NCBI GenBank assembly: GCA_023433685.1
Contig: JAEYUD010000144.1
Coordinates: 1 to 28,771, forward strand
Length of the DNA stretch: 28,771 nucleotides
From: Bacteroidota bacterium
GTDB lineage: Bacteria > Bacteroidota > Ignavibacteria > Ignavibacteriales > Ignavibacteriaceae
Direction: 5' to 3'
The translations under genes and the position numbers were made by a program. Every line of letters starts with the position of its first letter. Positions within the stretch are counted from its first letter, which is position 1. Of the stretch, positions 6,327-15,668 are shown one piece after another. The notes below the pieces were generated by a model. It was given only the letters and a program-made list of their open reading frames with translations, was not told the DNA's origin and made no database searches.

Positions 6327-8609
6327 TTAAATCAACCGGTTGAGCGTTTCGATCAGGATGGTCTGATCGAATCCCGATTTGGTTATATACGCGTTGGCGC
6401 CGGCATCAAGCCCTCTCTTCTTCTGCTCATCTGTCGAGAGTGATGTTACCAGTACAATGGGGAGTAATGAGTATTTCTTCTCTTTTCTGATGTTCTCAGC
6501 CAGAGTAAGTCCATCCATATTGGGCATTTCAACGTCAGAAACAACCGCGTCAAACTCACCCTTGAGCAGTTTCTGATAACCTTCCAACCCGTCTACAGCA
6601 GTAACTACTTCATAGCCGCTTGCCTCGAGTATCCTTTTTTCCTGGGTCCGGGTTGTAATCGAATCCTCAACAAGGAGTATCCGTTTTTTAACAGATTCTT
6701 CATTTGTTTCGAGAAGTGAAGATATTTTACCGAATGAGAGTGAACTTACCGAACGTATCAATTCATTCGGATTGAGAACGATACACACCTCACCTGTTCC
6801 AAGAATGGCAGAACCGGAGACATTTCTCACTTTCTTAAGCATCATCCCGAGTGGTTTTACAAGCAATTCCTGCTCATCGATCAGACTATCAACCATAAAA
6901 GCCACTTTTTCACCCTGTGCCGAGATTATTATGCACTCAACCTGCCTGCTTTTTGTCTTGTCTTGCAACGGCGTTTGCTCTTCAAGCTCGAGTATGGAGG
7001 CCAGTTTTACAATCGAAAGTGGTTCACCGGAATAAATTAATGTGTCCCTGCCTTCCATCGAAAAGATTGAATCACGTTCGACGAGAATTGTGGTCTCGAT
7101 AAAGTCAGCCGGGATGGCAAATGGGAAACCATTGATCGAGGCGATCATCACACGGAGTGTAGCGAGGCTTAAAGGCAGATCGATAATAAAACGGGTTCCG
7201 GATCCACTTTCCGACTCAATGTTGATATTACCTTTTAATCTTTCGACATTTGCCTGAACAACCTCCATCCCGACACCCCTACCGGATAAATCGGTGATCA
7301 TTTTTGATGTCGAAAACCCGGGGGCGAAAATGAGTTTATGCGCCTGATGCGTGGTCAATTTTTCGGCTTCTGAAGTGGTGATGATCCCTTTCCTGACCGC
7401 CACTGACTTGATTCCGGATTCATCAAGACCCTTCCCGTCATCCTCGAGAATGATCCGGATATTCGAGGCTGATTGGCGCGCCGAGAGGGTGATTTTTCCT
7501 GTCCGGGGTTTCCCGGCAGCCTCTCTTTCCTCAGGTGATTCAATGCCATGATCGATCGAGTTTCTTACCATGTGCATCAGGGGGTCACGCATCTCTTCAA
7601 GAATTTTCTTGTCAGCTGTGATGTTTCCCCCTTTTATCTCGAATTCAACTTCTTTTCCCATACCGGCGGAGATATCCCTTACCATTCGGGTATAGAGATT
7701 AAAGATGTTTGAAAGGGGAAGCATTCGCATGTTTTTCACGACATCCTCAAACTGATTCGAGACGAAACCAAGCCTTGAGTTGTCTTCCGTGAAGTTATCA
7801 TGAATCCTGGTCATCTCGATGAGGGCTGAATCGAATCGCGCGAGGAGGCGGGAAGTGACGGCGAACTGATCCGGGAGGGTTAATTCCCTGGTTCTTTCGA
7901 GAGAGCGTAAAAGCGATTCCATCTCCCGCGCATCCTTTATTGAGTCTTCAAGAATTCCGTTCAGGGCTTCAATTGTTCTTCCTCGCCTCGCGAGTTGAAT
8001 TTTGGAAATTGTCAGTTCGGCAGAAAGATTCATCAGGGTGTCAAGCCTTGAGGCAGGAACCCTGATTGAGTCGATGGTTGAGTTTTGGGGATGCTCTTTC
8101 TGCCCCGCTTCCTGTGGTTCCTCAGATACAATTTCAGCGGTTTGTGCTGTCTGGTCAGTCTGATCATTTTCCGGTTCCGGCTCGAAGATAGGTGTAGATC
8201 CACCGGTATCGGCAGCCTTCACCCCCTGCCTGTCCGAAGGGCTTAATATCCTGTTACACTCGAAGTCAAGATCGTAAGGCAGGGGTGTACCTGTTATTGC
8301 CTCCTGAACAAGGTCTTTAATAACATCGAGAGCCCTGTACATCCTGTCGAAATCAGCTTTCGCGAGGGTTGCATTTCCCCCTTTCACCGCGCCGAGCATG
8401 TCTTCAAAGAAATGGGCAAGAGTTACCACTCCGGCAAGCCCGATCATCCTGGCACTTCCCTTCATTGTGTGAGCCACGCGCATTAATTTTGTCATGGCAT
8501 CACTCCCGGCATTGTTCTTTTCAAGCCTCAGAAGTTCATTGTTGAGAAGCTGGATGTTTTCTTCAAACTCGGTTTTAAAGAGTTCACGTAGCTCGGGATC
8601 GGGGATCAA
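6327..8609 (-). CDS. cheA: chemotaxis histidine kinase CheA with C-terminal receiver
   Basis: A hybrid CheA of 760 residues. The Hpt domain at the N terminus has the phospho-His47 in VAHTMKGSARMIG. A variable, acidic linker at about 130-180 replaces a recognisable P2 domain. Then follow the dimerisation domain (from about 185), the ATPase (HMVRNSIDHGIE N box, EDDGKGLD, GRGVGMEVV), a CheW-like regulatory domain (about 500-635) and a receiver (641-760, Asp692 in VVSDVEMPNMDG). Translation probably starts at a TTG codon preceded by AGAGAG. Such CheA-receiver fusions occur in Frz-like and other non-flagellar chemosensory systems; the receiver may be the output or a phosphate sink. It is 19 bases downstream of the receptor gene. 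Confidence 0.97.
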   Translation of the reverse strand: MIPDPELRELFKTEFEENIQLLNNELLRLEKNNAGSDAMTKLMRVAHTMKGSARMIGLAGVVTLAHFFEDMLGAVKGGNATLAKADFDRMYRALDVIKDLVQEAITGTPLPYDLDFECNRILSPSDRQGVKAADTGGSTPIFEPEPENDQTDQTAQTAEIVSEEPQEAGQKEHPQNSTIDSIRVPASRLDTLMNLSAELTISKIQLARRGRTIEALNGILEDSIKDAREMESLLRSLERTRELTLPDQFAVTSRLLARFDSALIEMTRIHDNFTEDNSRLGFVSNQFEDVVKNMRMLPLSNIFNLYTRMVRDISAGMGKEVEFEIKGGNITADKKILEEMRDPLMHMVRNSIDHGIESPEEREAAGKPRTGKITLSARQSASNIRIILEDDGKGLDESGIKSVAVRKGIITTSEAEKLTTHQAHKLIFAPGFSTSKMITDLSGRGVGMEVVQANVERLKGNINIESESGSGTRFIIDLPLSLATLRVMIASINGFPFAIPADFIETTILVERDSIFSMEGRDTLIYSGEPLSIVKLASILELEEQTPLQDKTKSRQVECIIISAQGEKVAFMVDSLIDEQELLVKPLGMMLKKVRNVSGSAILGTGEVCIVLNPNELIRSVSSLSFGKISSLLETNEESVKKRILLVEDSITTRTQEKRILEASGYEVVTAVDGLEGYQKLLKGEFDAVVSDVEMPNMDGLTLAENIRKEKKYSLLPIVLVTSLSTDEQKKRGLDAGANAYITKSGFDQTILIETLNRLI

Positions 8610-8628
8610 AATGCGCTCTCTATTTAAG

Positions 8629-10095
8629 TTACACTATCTGTTTCAGAGATTCAGCGGTTTGATTCAGCTTTTGCACGCCCACTTTGGTTTGGGAGAGCCC
8701 TGAGGCTGTTTCTTTCACGCCCGCGTTTATAGCGTTCATCGCTTCCACTACCTGCTTAACCGCTGCCACCTGCTGCTTCACGGTAAACACTGTTTGCTGC
8801 GACACTTCGTAAGTTGTATTTATAAAATCGGCAAGTTCATTAAATGCTTCAGCTGTTTTTCTTGCGGCACCAATGCTTAACTCAACATTTTTAGTTCCCT
8901 CTTCAGTTGCCATCACTGTTGAGTTGGTTGAGCGTTGAATATCAGAGACGAGGGTGTTGATCTTCTCAGCCGATTTTTTGCTTTGGTCAGCCAGTTTTCT
9001 GATCTCCGAGGCAACCACGGCAAAACCTTTCCCGTGTTCACCGGCCCGGGCGGCCTCAACCGCGGCATTCAGCGCGAGAAGGTTTGTTTGGTTGGCGAGG
9101 TCTGAAACAAGTCCCGTGATCGTACTTATCTGATTGGTCTGCTCACTCAGATGAAGTATCTGGTCTGCAACCGATGAAACTTTTTCTTTAAGAACGTTCA
9201 TCGTTTCCATGGTTAACACAACGGTTTTGGCGCCATTTTCAGCAATATCAGATGCCTTGTTGGCAGAGGCGGCTGTTTCACTCACCTTGCCGGCGGTTTG
9301 CCCGAACGTGACGTCGAGTTCATTCATCGTTGAAGTGGTTTCGTTTACTGCAGCAGCTTGTTGTGAGGCTACCCTCTCATGTTCACCGATGGTTGCCGCC
9401 ATCTCTTGTGAAGTTGTTGAAATCGCATTAACTGCTTCACTAACGGTTTTAACAACATTCTTAATTGTGGTTAAAGCGAGAAAGATGGCAAGAACTATCG
9501 CCACCAAAGGTCCGAATATGTTGAACATCATCGTGGTTTTAACCACAGAGGCTCTTTCTGTCCTTAATTGTTCGATTTCCTTTGAGTGAGCCTCGGTGAT
9601 CTTGTCGAACAAAAAATTTATTTGAGCAGTGTAGTTTTTTGCGATGCCTTCCTGCTCCGTTTTAATGGCCGCATCCTGGTCACGGTTTTTCTTCAGTATT
9701 TCAATTGAGGCCTGGTTCAGGATCAACTGCGCGTCCGTTAAACGTTTGATTTCCTTCAGCGATGCCAGATTCTCTGCGGAGCCCGCGTGTTGAGTCATCA
9801 GATGTTGGAGAGCTTCACCGAAGTGTTTTTCAGCGTTGTAATATCTTTGGAGCGACTCATCTCTTAGACCGATCAGATATTGGAGGTGAGCCGATTCCAT
9901 TTCAAGGTAGGCTGTAGCGGTTTGATCCGACTGAAATATCATTTCATTGTAGTCTTTCGTCTTTTCAACGAGTGAGGAAACGTGTTCATTGTTTATATGG
10001 TTGACCAAGGTTATGATCACCATAAAGAATACCACGAGCGCGTAGCCAAGTCCGACTTTTGTGCTTAGCCTGAGATTGTTAAACCAGTTGAACAT
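8629..10095 (-). CDS. methyl-accepting chemotaxis protein with CHASE3-like sensor
   Basis: A transmembrane chemoreceptor of 488 residues. Transmembrane segments at about 14-31 and 189-209 enclose a periplasmic helical domain of roughly 155 residues. Its YLIGLRDESLQRYY stretch and spacing resemble a CHASE3 domain. A cytoplasmic coiled coil follows, with the conserved signalling tip containing NQTNLLALNAAVEAARAGE. No clear HAMP domain is seen. The chosen ATG at 10095 has AAGGAA about 8 bases upstream and directly precedes the first membrane helix. An upstream in-frame TTG at 10176 would add 27 residues that overlap the preceding CheW-like gene and look non-native. It is the only receptor in the operon. 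Ligand unknown. Confidence 0.95.
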   Translation of the reverse strand: MFNWFNNLRLSTKVGLGYALVVFFMVIITLVNHINNEHVSSLVEKTKDYNEMIFQSDQTATAYLEMESAHLQYLIGLRDESLQRYYNAEKHFGEALQHLMTQHAGSAENLASLKEIKRLTDAQLILNQASIEILKKNRDQDAAIKTEQEGIAKNYTAQINFLFDKITEAHSKEIEQLRTERASVVKTTMMFNIFGPLVAIVLAIFLALTTIKNVVKTVSEAVNAISTTSQEMAATIGEHERVASQQAAAVNETTSTMNELDVTFGQTAGKVSETAASANKASDIAENGAKTVVLTMETMNVLKEKVSSVADQILHLSEQTNQISTITGLVSDLANQTNLLALNAAVEAARAGEHGKGFAVVASEIRKLADQSKKSAEKINTLVSDIQRSTNSTVMATEEGTKNVELSIGAARKTAEAFNELADFINTTYEVSQQTVFTVKQQVAAVKQVVEAMNAINAGVKETASGLSQTKVGVQKLNQTAESLKQIV

Positions 10096-10120
10096 TTTAC
10101 GATTCCTTGGTTGGTTGTTT

Positions 10121-11176
10121 TCAAAACTCTTCATCGACCACAAGGCCGCCTTGAAGAAGTATCTTTTCAATATCAATTATAGTCAGCATTCTGCCATGAA
10201 AATAAGCCGCCCCTTTTTGAAGCGATTCGTCATCAAATCGCGAGGCAGAGGGGAGTGGCAAGATATCCTTATCGAGCAAATATACCACATCATTCACTTC
10301 ATCTACCCGAATACCGGCTTTCCCTTCACGTGTCTCAATTATGATTATCTTTAATAGGTCTTTTACACCCGGACTTGATGTTTTCACCACCGGACTGATA
10401 TCGACAAGTGTGATAATGGTTCCGTGAAAATTAGTCTGACCAATAATGTGCGGCGGGCAGCACGGGACGGGTGTATAGCCACGGATCTCATGAAAGCCGG
10501 AAACATTCGCGGTTTTAATCCCGAACAATTCACCGTCAAGCGTAAAGAGGGCATAAGATTCTTTTTCTGAGAACTCCTCCTCTTCCTTTTTCCCCCGGAA
10601 CGCTGAAGCCCTTTCCCTGAAAATATTCCTCTCATAAGCAGAAGCTTCGGGAGCAAAATAGCCGTCATCATTTTCGGGAAGTGGTGCCATACCATCGTCT
10701 TTTGCGTCAATCTGAGGGGGGAATGGTTCTTCAACATCGATCTCGCCGGCATCTAAAAGGGAATCAACGGCGAGAATGAAAACGATTCCATCAGCTGTTG
10801 ATACCATTCCTTTAATGAAACGAAAGCTCATGGCTCCGGATTCAGGAAAAACAGAGCTTACCGGGGCCATTTCACCGGGATCAATGCTGATCACATCAAA
10901 AACATCGGATACCAGCAGCCCGGGGGTATATCCGTTACCGGTGAGAACAATGATCTTATCTTTCACGCTGCACTTGTGAGGTCGCCCCGTGAGCATGAAA
11001 ACAGCATCGGTCACCACTACAAAAGTCCCACGAAGATCGAAGATACCTCTGATCTGTGGGGGAAGCTCAACCGTGGGAGTAAGCCCGGGCAGTGGTATTA
11101 TCTCGAGCACCTTTTCAGTGGGAATCGCGTACCGGACTGATCCCAATTCGAATATTAGATGATTCACGGCTTCCAT
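10121..11176 (-). CDS. tandem CheW-domain coupling protein
   Basis: A 351-residue protein made of two CheW (SH3-like) domains, about 5-150 and 205-345, joined by an acidic, low-complexity linker containing EKESY after a KKEEEEF run. CheW domains dock CheA onto receptors, and a double copy could bridge two partners or stiffen the array. Signature stretches are IRGIFDLRGTFVVVTD in the first domain and IIGQTNFHGTIITLVDIS in the second. No receiver is attached, so it is not a CheV. It lies 35 bases after cheR and 25 bases before the receptor gene. Each domain has moderate identity to typical CheW by eye, and the assignment rests on those motifs and the context. Confidence 0.9.
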   Translation of the reverse strand: MEAVNHLIFELGSVRYAIPTEKVLEIIPLPGLTPTVELPPQIRGIFDLRGTFVVVTDAVFMLTGRPHKCSVKDKIIVLTGNGYTPGLLVSDVFDVISIDPGEMAPVSSVFPESGAMSFRFIKGMVSTADGIVFILAVDSLLDAGEIDVEEPFPPQIDAKDDGMAPLPENDDGYFAPEASAYERNIFRERASAFRGKKEEEEFSEKESYALFTLDGELFGIKTANVSGFHEIRGYTPVPCCPPHIIGQTNFHGTIITLVDISPVVKTSSPGVKDLLKIIIIETREGKAGIRVDEVNDVVYLLDKDILPLPSASRFDDESLQKGAAYFHGRMLTIIDIEKILLQGGLVVDEEF

Positions 11177-11211
11177 TTCAGTCTTCGTTCTTCATTAACT
11201 TTATCCAAATT

Positions 11212-12564
11212 CTATGATTTATTGCCAAGTGCGACAATTATCTCCGCTACTGTTGAGCCGGGGTAAATCGCGGGCCGGGAGTCAGGATCAAGTAACTTAA
11301 GCTCGCTGATGGCATTCAGCCTGAGTTTTTCAGCAGCCTTATGCTTTCCGAGATAATTATTAATGTTCGCCAGTTCAATATATGCCGGGAAGAAGCTTTT
11401 TTCGAGGTAGATCACCTTGTTGAAGAGTAGAAATGCCTCTTCAATTTCACCTTCTTCATTTGCTACCTGAGCGAGAGTAAAATAAGCAAGGTGGTTTAAC
11501 GGTTCTTTCTCCAGCACCCGGTCGCAGAATTGTTTCGCGAGGTCGTTTTCCCCAAGATCAGCCGCCTTTCTTGCTTGTTTGAGTAGGTCACCGGAGTCTT
11601 CAGCAGGCCGCAGTTCGGTGACCGGTTCAATGTTTATCCTGGTCACCGGCTTTCTTTTGATCTCGTTCTCAGTAACCGGCTTAGCGTAGGGCATTGCCGG
11701 TTTCGTCACGGGGAAGTATTTCACTTTGGCATTACTACCCGTCACTTTTTTCCCGATGAACGACTCCGGAAACTGCATGGTTACAAGGTCCGGGAAGTGG
11801 CGGTTCGCGAGCTCAGAGTGCCCGGTCAGGAGGTATCCATCCTCATTCAGGAGTTCAAGCAGTCCGTTCACCGAGCGCTCGATCGCCGCATCATCAAAAT
11901 ATATGAATACATTTCTGCACACCACCAGATCAAATCTTGACTCACGGTTATCAGCCGGAAAACCCTCGGATCCCTCAACAAGATTGAAATATTTGAATGT
12001 TGCCATCGATCGAATCTCTGTTGAAAGGCGCAGTTTGCCTCTTTCCATCGTGAAATACTTTTCGAGGGTGGAGTTTGGGACACCTCTGAACGACCAAGGT
12101 GAGTAAAGTCCCTCACGTGCCTTCTTGAGGGCATCCTGGTTGATATCAACACCGGTGAGTTCAAGTTCAATGGGGCTTCCCGCTGTAAGCTCTTTAAGCA
12201 TTATGCAGATCGAATAAAGCTCTTCACCGGTTGAGCATGCTGCCGAAAGAACACGGAGCTTCTCACCCGGTTTCTTTTTTAAGATCAACTCAGGAAGAAT
12301 CCTCGCGCGGAGAAGCTGCATCTGACCGTGATCACGGAAAAAGAATGATTCCGTGTTGGAGATCATTTCCACAAGTGTTGCCATCTCGGCACCGGCGGCG
12401 GGGGTTCCATTGTTGAGGAAGTTGATATAATCCCGCGAATTTCTCAGTTTTTTGTGAGAAATTCTCGACCTTAGGAAAGATGCAAGACGGTCGTCTTCGA
12501 TACAAATTTCCTTTATTCCGGTCAGTCTGCGGAGTTCTTCTTTGATATCGCTAAGGTTGAGCAT
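11212..12564 (-). CDS. cheR: chemotaxis protein methyltransferase CheR with TPR tail
   Basis: CheR transfers methyl groups from S-adenosylmethionine to receptor glutamates. The 450 residues contain an N-terminal helical CheR domain (about 5-60) and a methyltransferase core (about 75-270) with the SAM-binding ACSTGEE, the acidic GVDINQDAL and the conserved VCRNVFIYF. A lysine/proline linker (about 280-320) leads to a C-terminal TPR region (about 325-435, visible in LAYFTLAQVANEEGEIEEA). TPR-tailed CheR proteins are known from Frz-like systems, where the TPRs modulate which receptor sites are methylated. It is the first gene of the six-gene operon. The 131 bases upstream are AT-rich, but I see no clean promoter match. 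Confidence 0.96.
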   Translation of the reverse strand: MLNLSDIKEELRRLTGIKEICIEDDRLASFLRSRISHKKLRNSRDYINFLNNGTPAAGAEMATLVEMISNTESFFFRDHGQMQLLRARILPELILKKKPGEKLRVLSAACSTGEELYSICIMLKELTAGSPIELELTGVDINQDALKKAREGLYSPWSFRGVPNSTLEKYFTMERGKLRLSTEIRSMATFKYFNLVEGSEGFPADNRESRFDLVVCRNVFIYFDDAAIERSVNGLLELLNEDGYLLTGHSELANRHFPDLVTMQFPESFIGKKVTGSNAKVKYFPVTKPAMPYAKPVTENEIKRKPVTRINIEPVTELRPAEDSGDLLKQARKAADLGENDLAKQFCDRVLEKEPLNHLAYFTLAQVANEEGEIEEAFLLFNKVIYLEKSFFPAYIELANINNYLGKHKAAEKLRLNAISELKLLDPDSRPAIYPGSTVAEIIVALGNKS

Positions 12565-12695
12565 TTAAACCGAATATATTCAACCAAAAAATAAATAAAA
12601 ATAAGTTAAAACTGCATGAATTGTGATGTTTTCAGTAAATATTTTTACGTATCGATCCCGAACGGGTGGGAGGATGTAAAAGGACGTAAAAGGGG

Positions 12696-13328
12696 TTAAC
12701 TCTCGTTAAATATCCTTAAAGCATATTTCAGGAGAGCTGAATTACCGGTGATACCGAGTTTCTTGCAGATGTTGCTCCGGTGGTTCTCGATGGTCTTTCT
12801 GGCTACGAACATCTCACGCGAAATTTCATCGCTGCTTTTCCCTTTACTGATGTGATAGAGAATGGTTCTTTCGGTGGGTGTTAGAGTGTCATCCTGCGCG
12901 GGTTTGGGTGCGGTCTCAAGTAGCACCTGCGATACCTGAGGGCTGAGATAAAGGTTATCCTCAGACACAGCCTCCACACACTTTACTATATCGAGCACGG
13001 CACTCTCTTTCAGGATATACCCTTTGATGCCGAGATCGAAAACTTTTCTGATCAGGGCCGGTTCCTTGAACATCGTAAGGAAGATCACTTTTGTAAAGGG
13101 ATAATCTTTCATAATAATTTTTGCCGATTCAAAGCCATCAAGTTCAGGCATCTGAATGTCGAGCACGGCAATATCCGGTTTCAGGTCGCGCACCATTTCC
13201 ACAGCCTGACGGCCGTTATCGGCTTCACCCACCACTTTGATGTACATGTTCGCTTGAAGTATCTGACTGACTCCCTGCCTGATGATCGGGTGATCGTCGG
13301 CGAGTATTACTGTAATTATCTTATCCAT
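12696..13328 (-). CDS. NarL/LuxR-type response regulator
   Basis: A 210-residue transcription factor. The receiver domain (about 5-120) has acidic DD at 11-12 and phospho-Asp57 in AVLDIQMPELDG. The C-terminal LuxR-type helix-turn-helix (about 145-205) contains LTPTERTILYHISKG and the recognition-helix segment KTIENHRSNICKKLG. The start codon lies inside the end of the sensor kinase gene: the two overlap by 8 bases, implying translational coupling and a cognate pair. Downstream, 131 bases separate it from cheR, so it is uncertain whether the chemosensory operon is read from the same transcript. Target genes are unknown. Confidence 0.96.
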   Translation of the reverse strand: MDKIITVILADDHPIIRQGVSQILQANMYIKVVGEADNGRQAVEMVRDLKPDIAVLDIQMPELDGFESAKIIMKDYPFTKVIFLTMFKEPALIRKVFDLGIKGYILKESAVLDIVKCVEAVSEDNLYLSPQVSQVLLETAPKPAQDDTLTPTERTILYHISKGKSSDEISREMFVARKTIENHRSNICKKLGITGNSALLKYALRIFNES

Positions 13329-15594
13329 TTTCTTCCACCGGAATTGAAACTTTTATTGTGGTGCCTTCGCCCGGTTTTGAGGTTATCTCACTCTGCCCCT
13401 TGGCGATCTCAAGCCTGCTGATGATGTTCCTTAGACCGAACCCGTTCGATGATGCCAGCATTTCTGCCGGGTCGAAACCTTTTCCGTTGTCAGCGATCGT
13501 TAAAACTATCATGTCACCATCCCGCTTTAACTCAACCGATATCTCTGATGCCCCGGAGTGCTTCACGGCGTTGTTTAGCGATTCCTGCACTATTCTGAAA
13601 AGATGGATTGCGTTAGTGTTGCTTAAAAGACCCTCCACACTCTCAATTTTGCGAGTGAAGTGGATCGAAGATATAGCCTTCAGTCGTTCGATGGCTGAAA
13701 TGAGTACTTCGGAGAGGCCAAGTCGCTCAAGATGTGCCGGTCGGAGCTCGAAAGAAAGCCGGCGGATCGAATCGAGGAGCTGCGAAACAGTTCTGCTGAT
13801 ATGATCCAAATGGCCCGACGTCACCGGGTCGGCATCCGGGTTTTGAAGTCCAAGCAACGCGAGATTTTTGATGAGCAGAAGGTCCTGACCGAGCCCGTCA
13901 TGTAGTTCGCCGGCTACCCGTTTTCGCTCTTCCTCCTGATATGAGATCAGTTTTTTTGTGAAAGCGCGTTGTTCGGCAATTTTTATTCTGATTGATTCCT
14001 CTTCCTTCGCGTCGGTGATATCCTGCACCGTGCCGGAGAAGCGGAGGATCAGACCTTTTGAGTCGGCGATTTCTTTCTTTTTGATCCTGATCCACCGTGT
14101 TTCGCCGTCTAAAAGCAATCTGAACTCTAGCACTTTCTCAGGGCTTACGGGTCCCCTGAACCCCATAAAAGAGGCGAGCATCTCAGTATGATCAGGATGG
14201 CATATCTCATTAATAATGGCTTGAAAACCCTCCACGGCGAGCCTTTCGGGGGGCATTCCCATGATAACCGGGAACTGCGCGGAAAATTGCAGCGCTCCTG
14301 AGTCGGGATCCATCTCCCAATTGGCAAGGTGCGCTATTGACTGGGCTTCGTTAAGGTTTTTCTCACTTTTGCTCAACACTTCGTTAAGGATCTGAAGCTC
14401 TTCCTGGTTCATTCTGATCTCATTGTTCTGTGAGTCGAGCAGGGTGTTCACTTTTTTAAGTTTTCTGTTCCCGAGCACGAGAACCAGGGTAAAAAGTGAA
14501 ACACCCACGACGCTTACGAAGAGGAGAATGTTTAATCCCCGTTGTGTGGCGGCACTCTGGGCAAGCACTTCCTTCTCTTTCTTTAGAAAATCGTTTTCAA
14601 TCGCTTTTCGCCGGGTTTCATACTTTACCTCCATTTCAGACACCTGATAAGAGTGCTGCTCAAGATAAAGCGACTCTGAAACCACCTTAAAAAGCTGCAT
14701 ATAGAGGGCAGCGTCTTTCCAGTCGTTTTTTAGTCTGTAAATCATCGCGATATTCTCGTAAGTGTTTCTGAGGAGGGTTTTGTACCTCTCTTTTTTGCAG
14801 ATCGCGAGTGAACGTCTGAAAACGGGGAGGGCTTTGTCAAGGTTGTTTTCGGTGGCAAGTTTATGCCCGTAATTGTTCAGTATCAGCACGAGAAGCCATT
14901 TATCGGGAAGGTTTTCTGCAACCCTGATCCCTTCTTCATATTTCCCGTCGGCATTGAGCAGGGAAGCGAATAGAGCGAGGTTGGTTTCGTCGGTTCCTCC
15001 GTCATTTATGATCGTTCTCTGAGCATTAAGGGCTTTTTTGATGAACCGGGCGCGTTCATTCTCGTTGTCGGTAGTGTTTGCCTTCAGATAGAAAAAATAA
15101 GCCTGATACTTTGGGTCACCAATTTTCTCAAAAAATTCTTTCGCGATCATTAAATGATTTACGGGAGAGGGGAGATCAGCGAAATAATAGGTTCTGCCGA
15201 TCTTCATGTGTGAAATGGCGACGCGGGGCATGTCGCCGGCCATTTCAAACCTGTCGAGAGCTTTAAAATATGACTCAAGTGCCAGATTGTAAATGCCCGA
15301 CCGGAAGTAAATATCTCCAATTTTCATCAACGCCTGTCCGGCATCCCCGGGCTTTTTGATGTTCAGGCTTGTAGCCTCTTTGTTAAGCGCGGCAATTCGT
15401 TCCTGGCTCTTCTTTCCAAGAATTGTAAAATCTGTTTTAATGATCCGCCGGAGGTCATCGATCTGTGAAAATGGATCGTACATTTCAAGACTGTCAACAG
15501 GGTCTTGTGCCTGAAGCAGGGAAGTGGTGCCTGAAAGTACAATTACCGCGGCAACGAGGAGGTTTTTGAACGAGGAAACTATCGCGGACTCCAA
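13321..15594 (-). CDS. TPR-PAS sensor histidine kinase, NarX/DegS-type (HisKA_3)
   Basis: Membrane sensor kinase partnered with the overlapping NarL-type regulator. Numbering from the TTG at 15594 gives 757 residues: a signal peptide ending near LLQAQ (30), a helical TPR-like exported region (about 80-310), one membrane segment (354-375), a coiled coil, a PAS domain (about 415-530), HisKA_3 with His565 in GELHDGLGQ, and an ATPase (about 660-757; NNAVKHSG, DNGKGF, GFGLRNI). The frame is open to a GTG at 15663, but starting there would bury the signal peptide behind 23 residues and precede a promoter-like match at 15635-15665, so the later start is preferred. Exported TPRs joined to this kinase type are frequent in Bacteroidota. 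Signal unknown. Confidence 0.88.
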   Translation of the reverse strand: MESAIVSSFKNLLVAAVIVLSGTTSLLQAQDPVDSLEMYDPFSQIDDLRRIIKTDFTILGKKSQERIAALNKEATSLNIKKPGDAGQALMKIGDIYFRSGIYNLALESYFKALDRFEMAGDMPRVAISHMKIGRTYYFADLPSPVNHLMIAKEFFEKIGDPKYQAYFFYLKANTTDNENERARFIKKALNAQRTIINDGGTDETNLALFASLLNADGKYEEGIRVAENLPDKWLLVLILNNYGHKLATENNLDKALPVFRRSLAICKKERYKTLLRNTYENIAMIYRLKNDWKDAALYMQLFKVVSESLYLEQHSYQVSEMEVKYETRRKAIENDFLKKEKEVLAQSAATQRGLNILLFVSVVGVSLFTLVLVLGNRKLKKVNTLLDSQNNEIRMNQEELQILNEVLSKSEKNLNEAQSIAHLANWEMDPDSGALQFSAQFPVIMGMPPERLAVEGFQAIINEICHPDHTEMLASFMGFRGPVSPEKVLEFRLLLDGETRWIRIKKKEIADSKGLILRFSGTVQDITDAKEEESIRIKIAEQRAFTKKLISYQEEERKRVAGELHDGLGQDLLLIKNLALLGLQNPDADPVTSGHLDHISRTVSQLLDSIRRLSFELRPAHLERLGLSEVLISAIERLKAISSIHFTRKIESVEGLLSNTNAIHLFRIVQESLNNAVKHSGASEISVELKRDGDMIVLTIADNGKGFDPAEMLASSNGFGLRNIISRLEIAKGQSEITSKPGEGTTIKVSIPVEENG

Positions 15595-15634
15595 AAAGAA
15601 AACATGATCCCGGTGTTTATGAAATTTGGTTAAG

Positions 15635-15665
15635 CAAAGCCTAAAATAACAAAAAAGCAGCACAA
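15635..15665 (-). promoter_or_regulatory. candidate promoter of the sensor kinase gene
   Basis: On the minus strand TTG (complement of 15663-15665) is followed after 19 bases by TAGGCTTTG (complement of 15635-15643). This is a TAnnTTTG element with one extra internal base, so the match is imperfect. It would start transcription just upstream of the TTG start codon at 15594. Confidence 0.33.
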
Positions 15666-15668
15666 TTT

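Noticed and set aside
9209..9589. 126-codon frame antisense to the chemoreceptor
   Set aside because: It mirrors the reading frame of a clear MCP gene, is rich in low-complexity Ala/Thr/Val, and has no start signal or homology.
10096..10176. 27-residue extension of the chemoreceptor from a TTG
   Set aside because: It overlaps the end of the CheW-like gene and moves the start away from the good AAGGAA site before the ATG at 10095.
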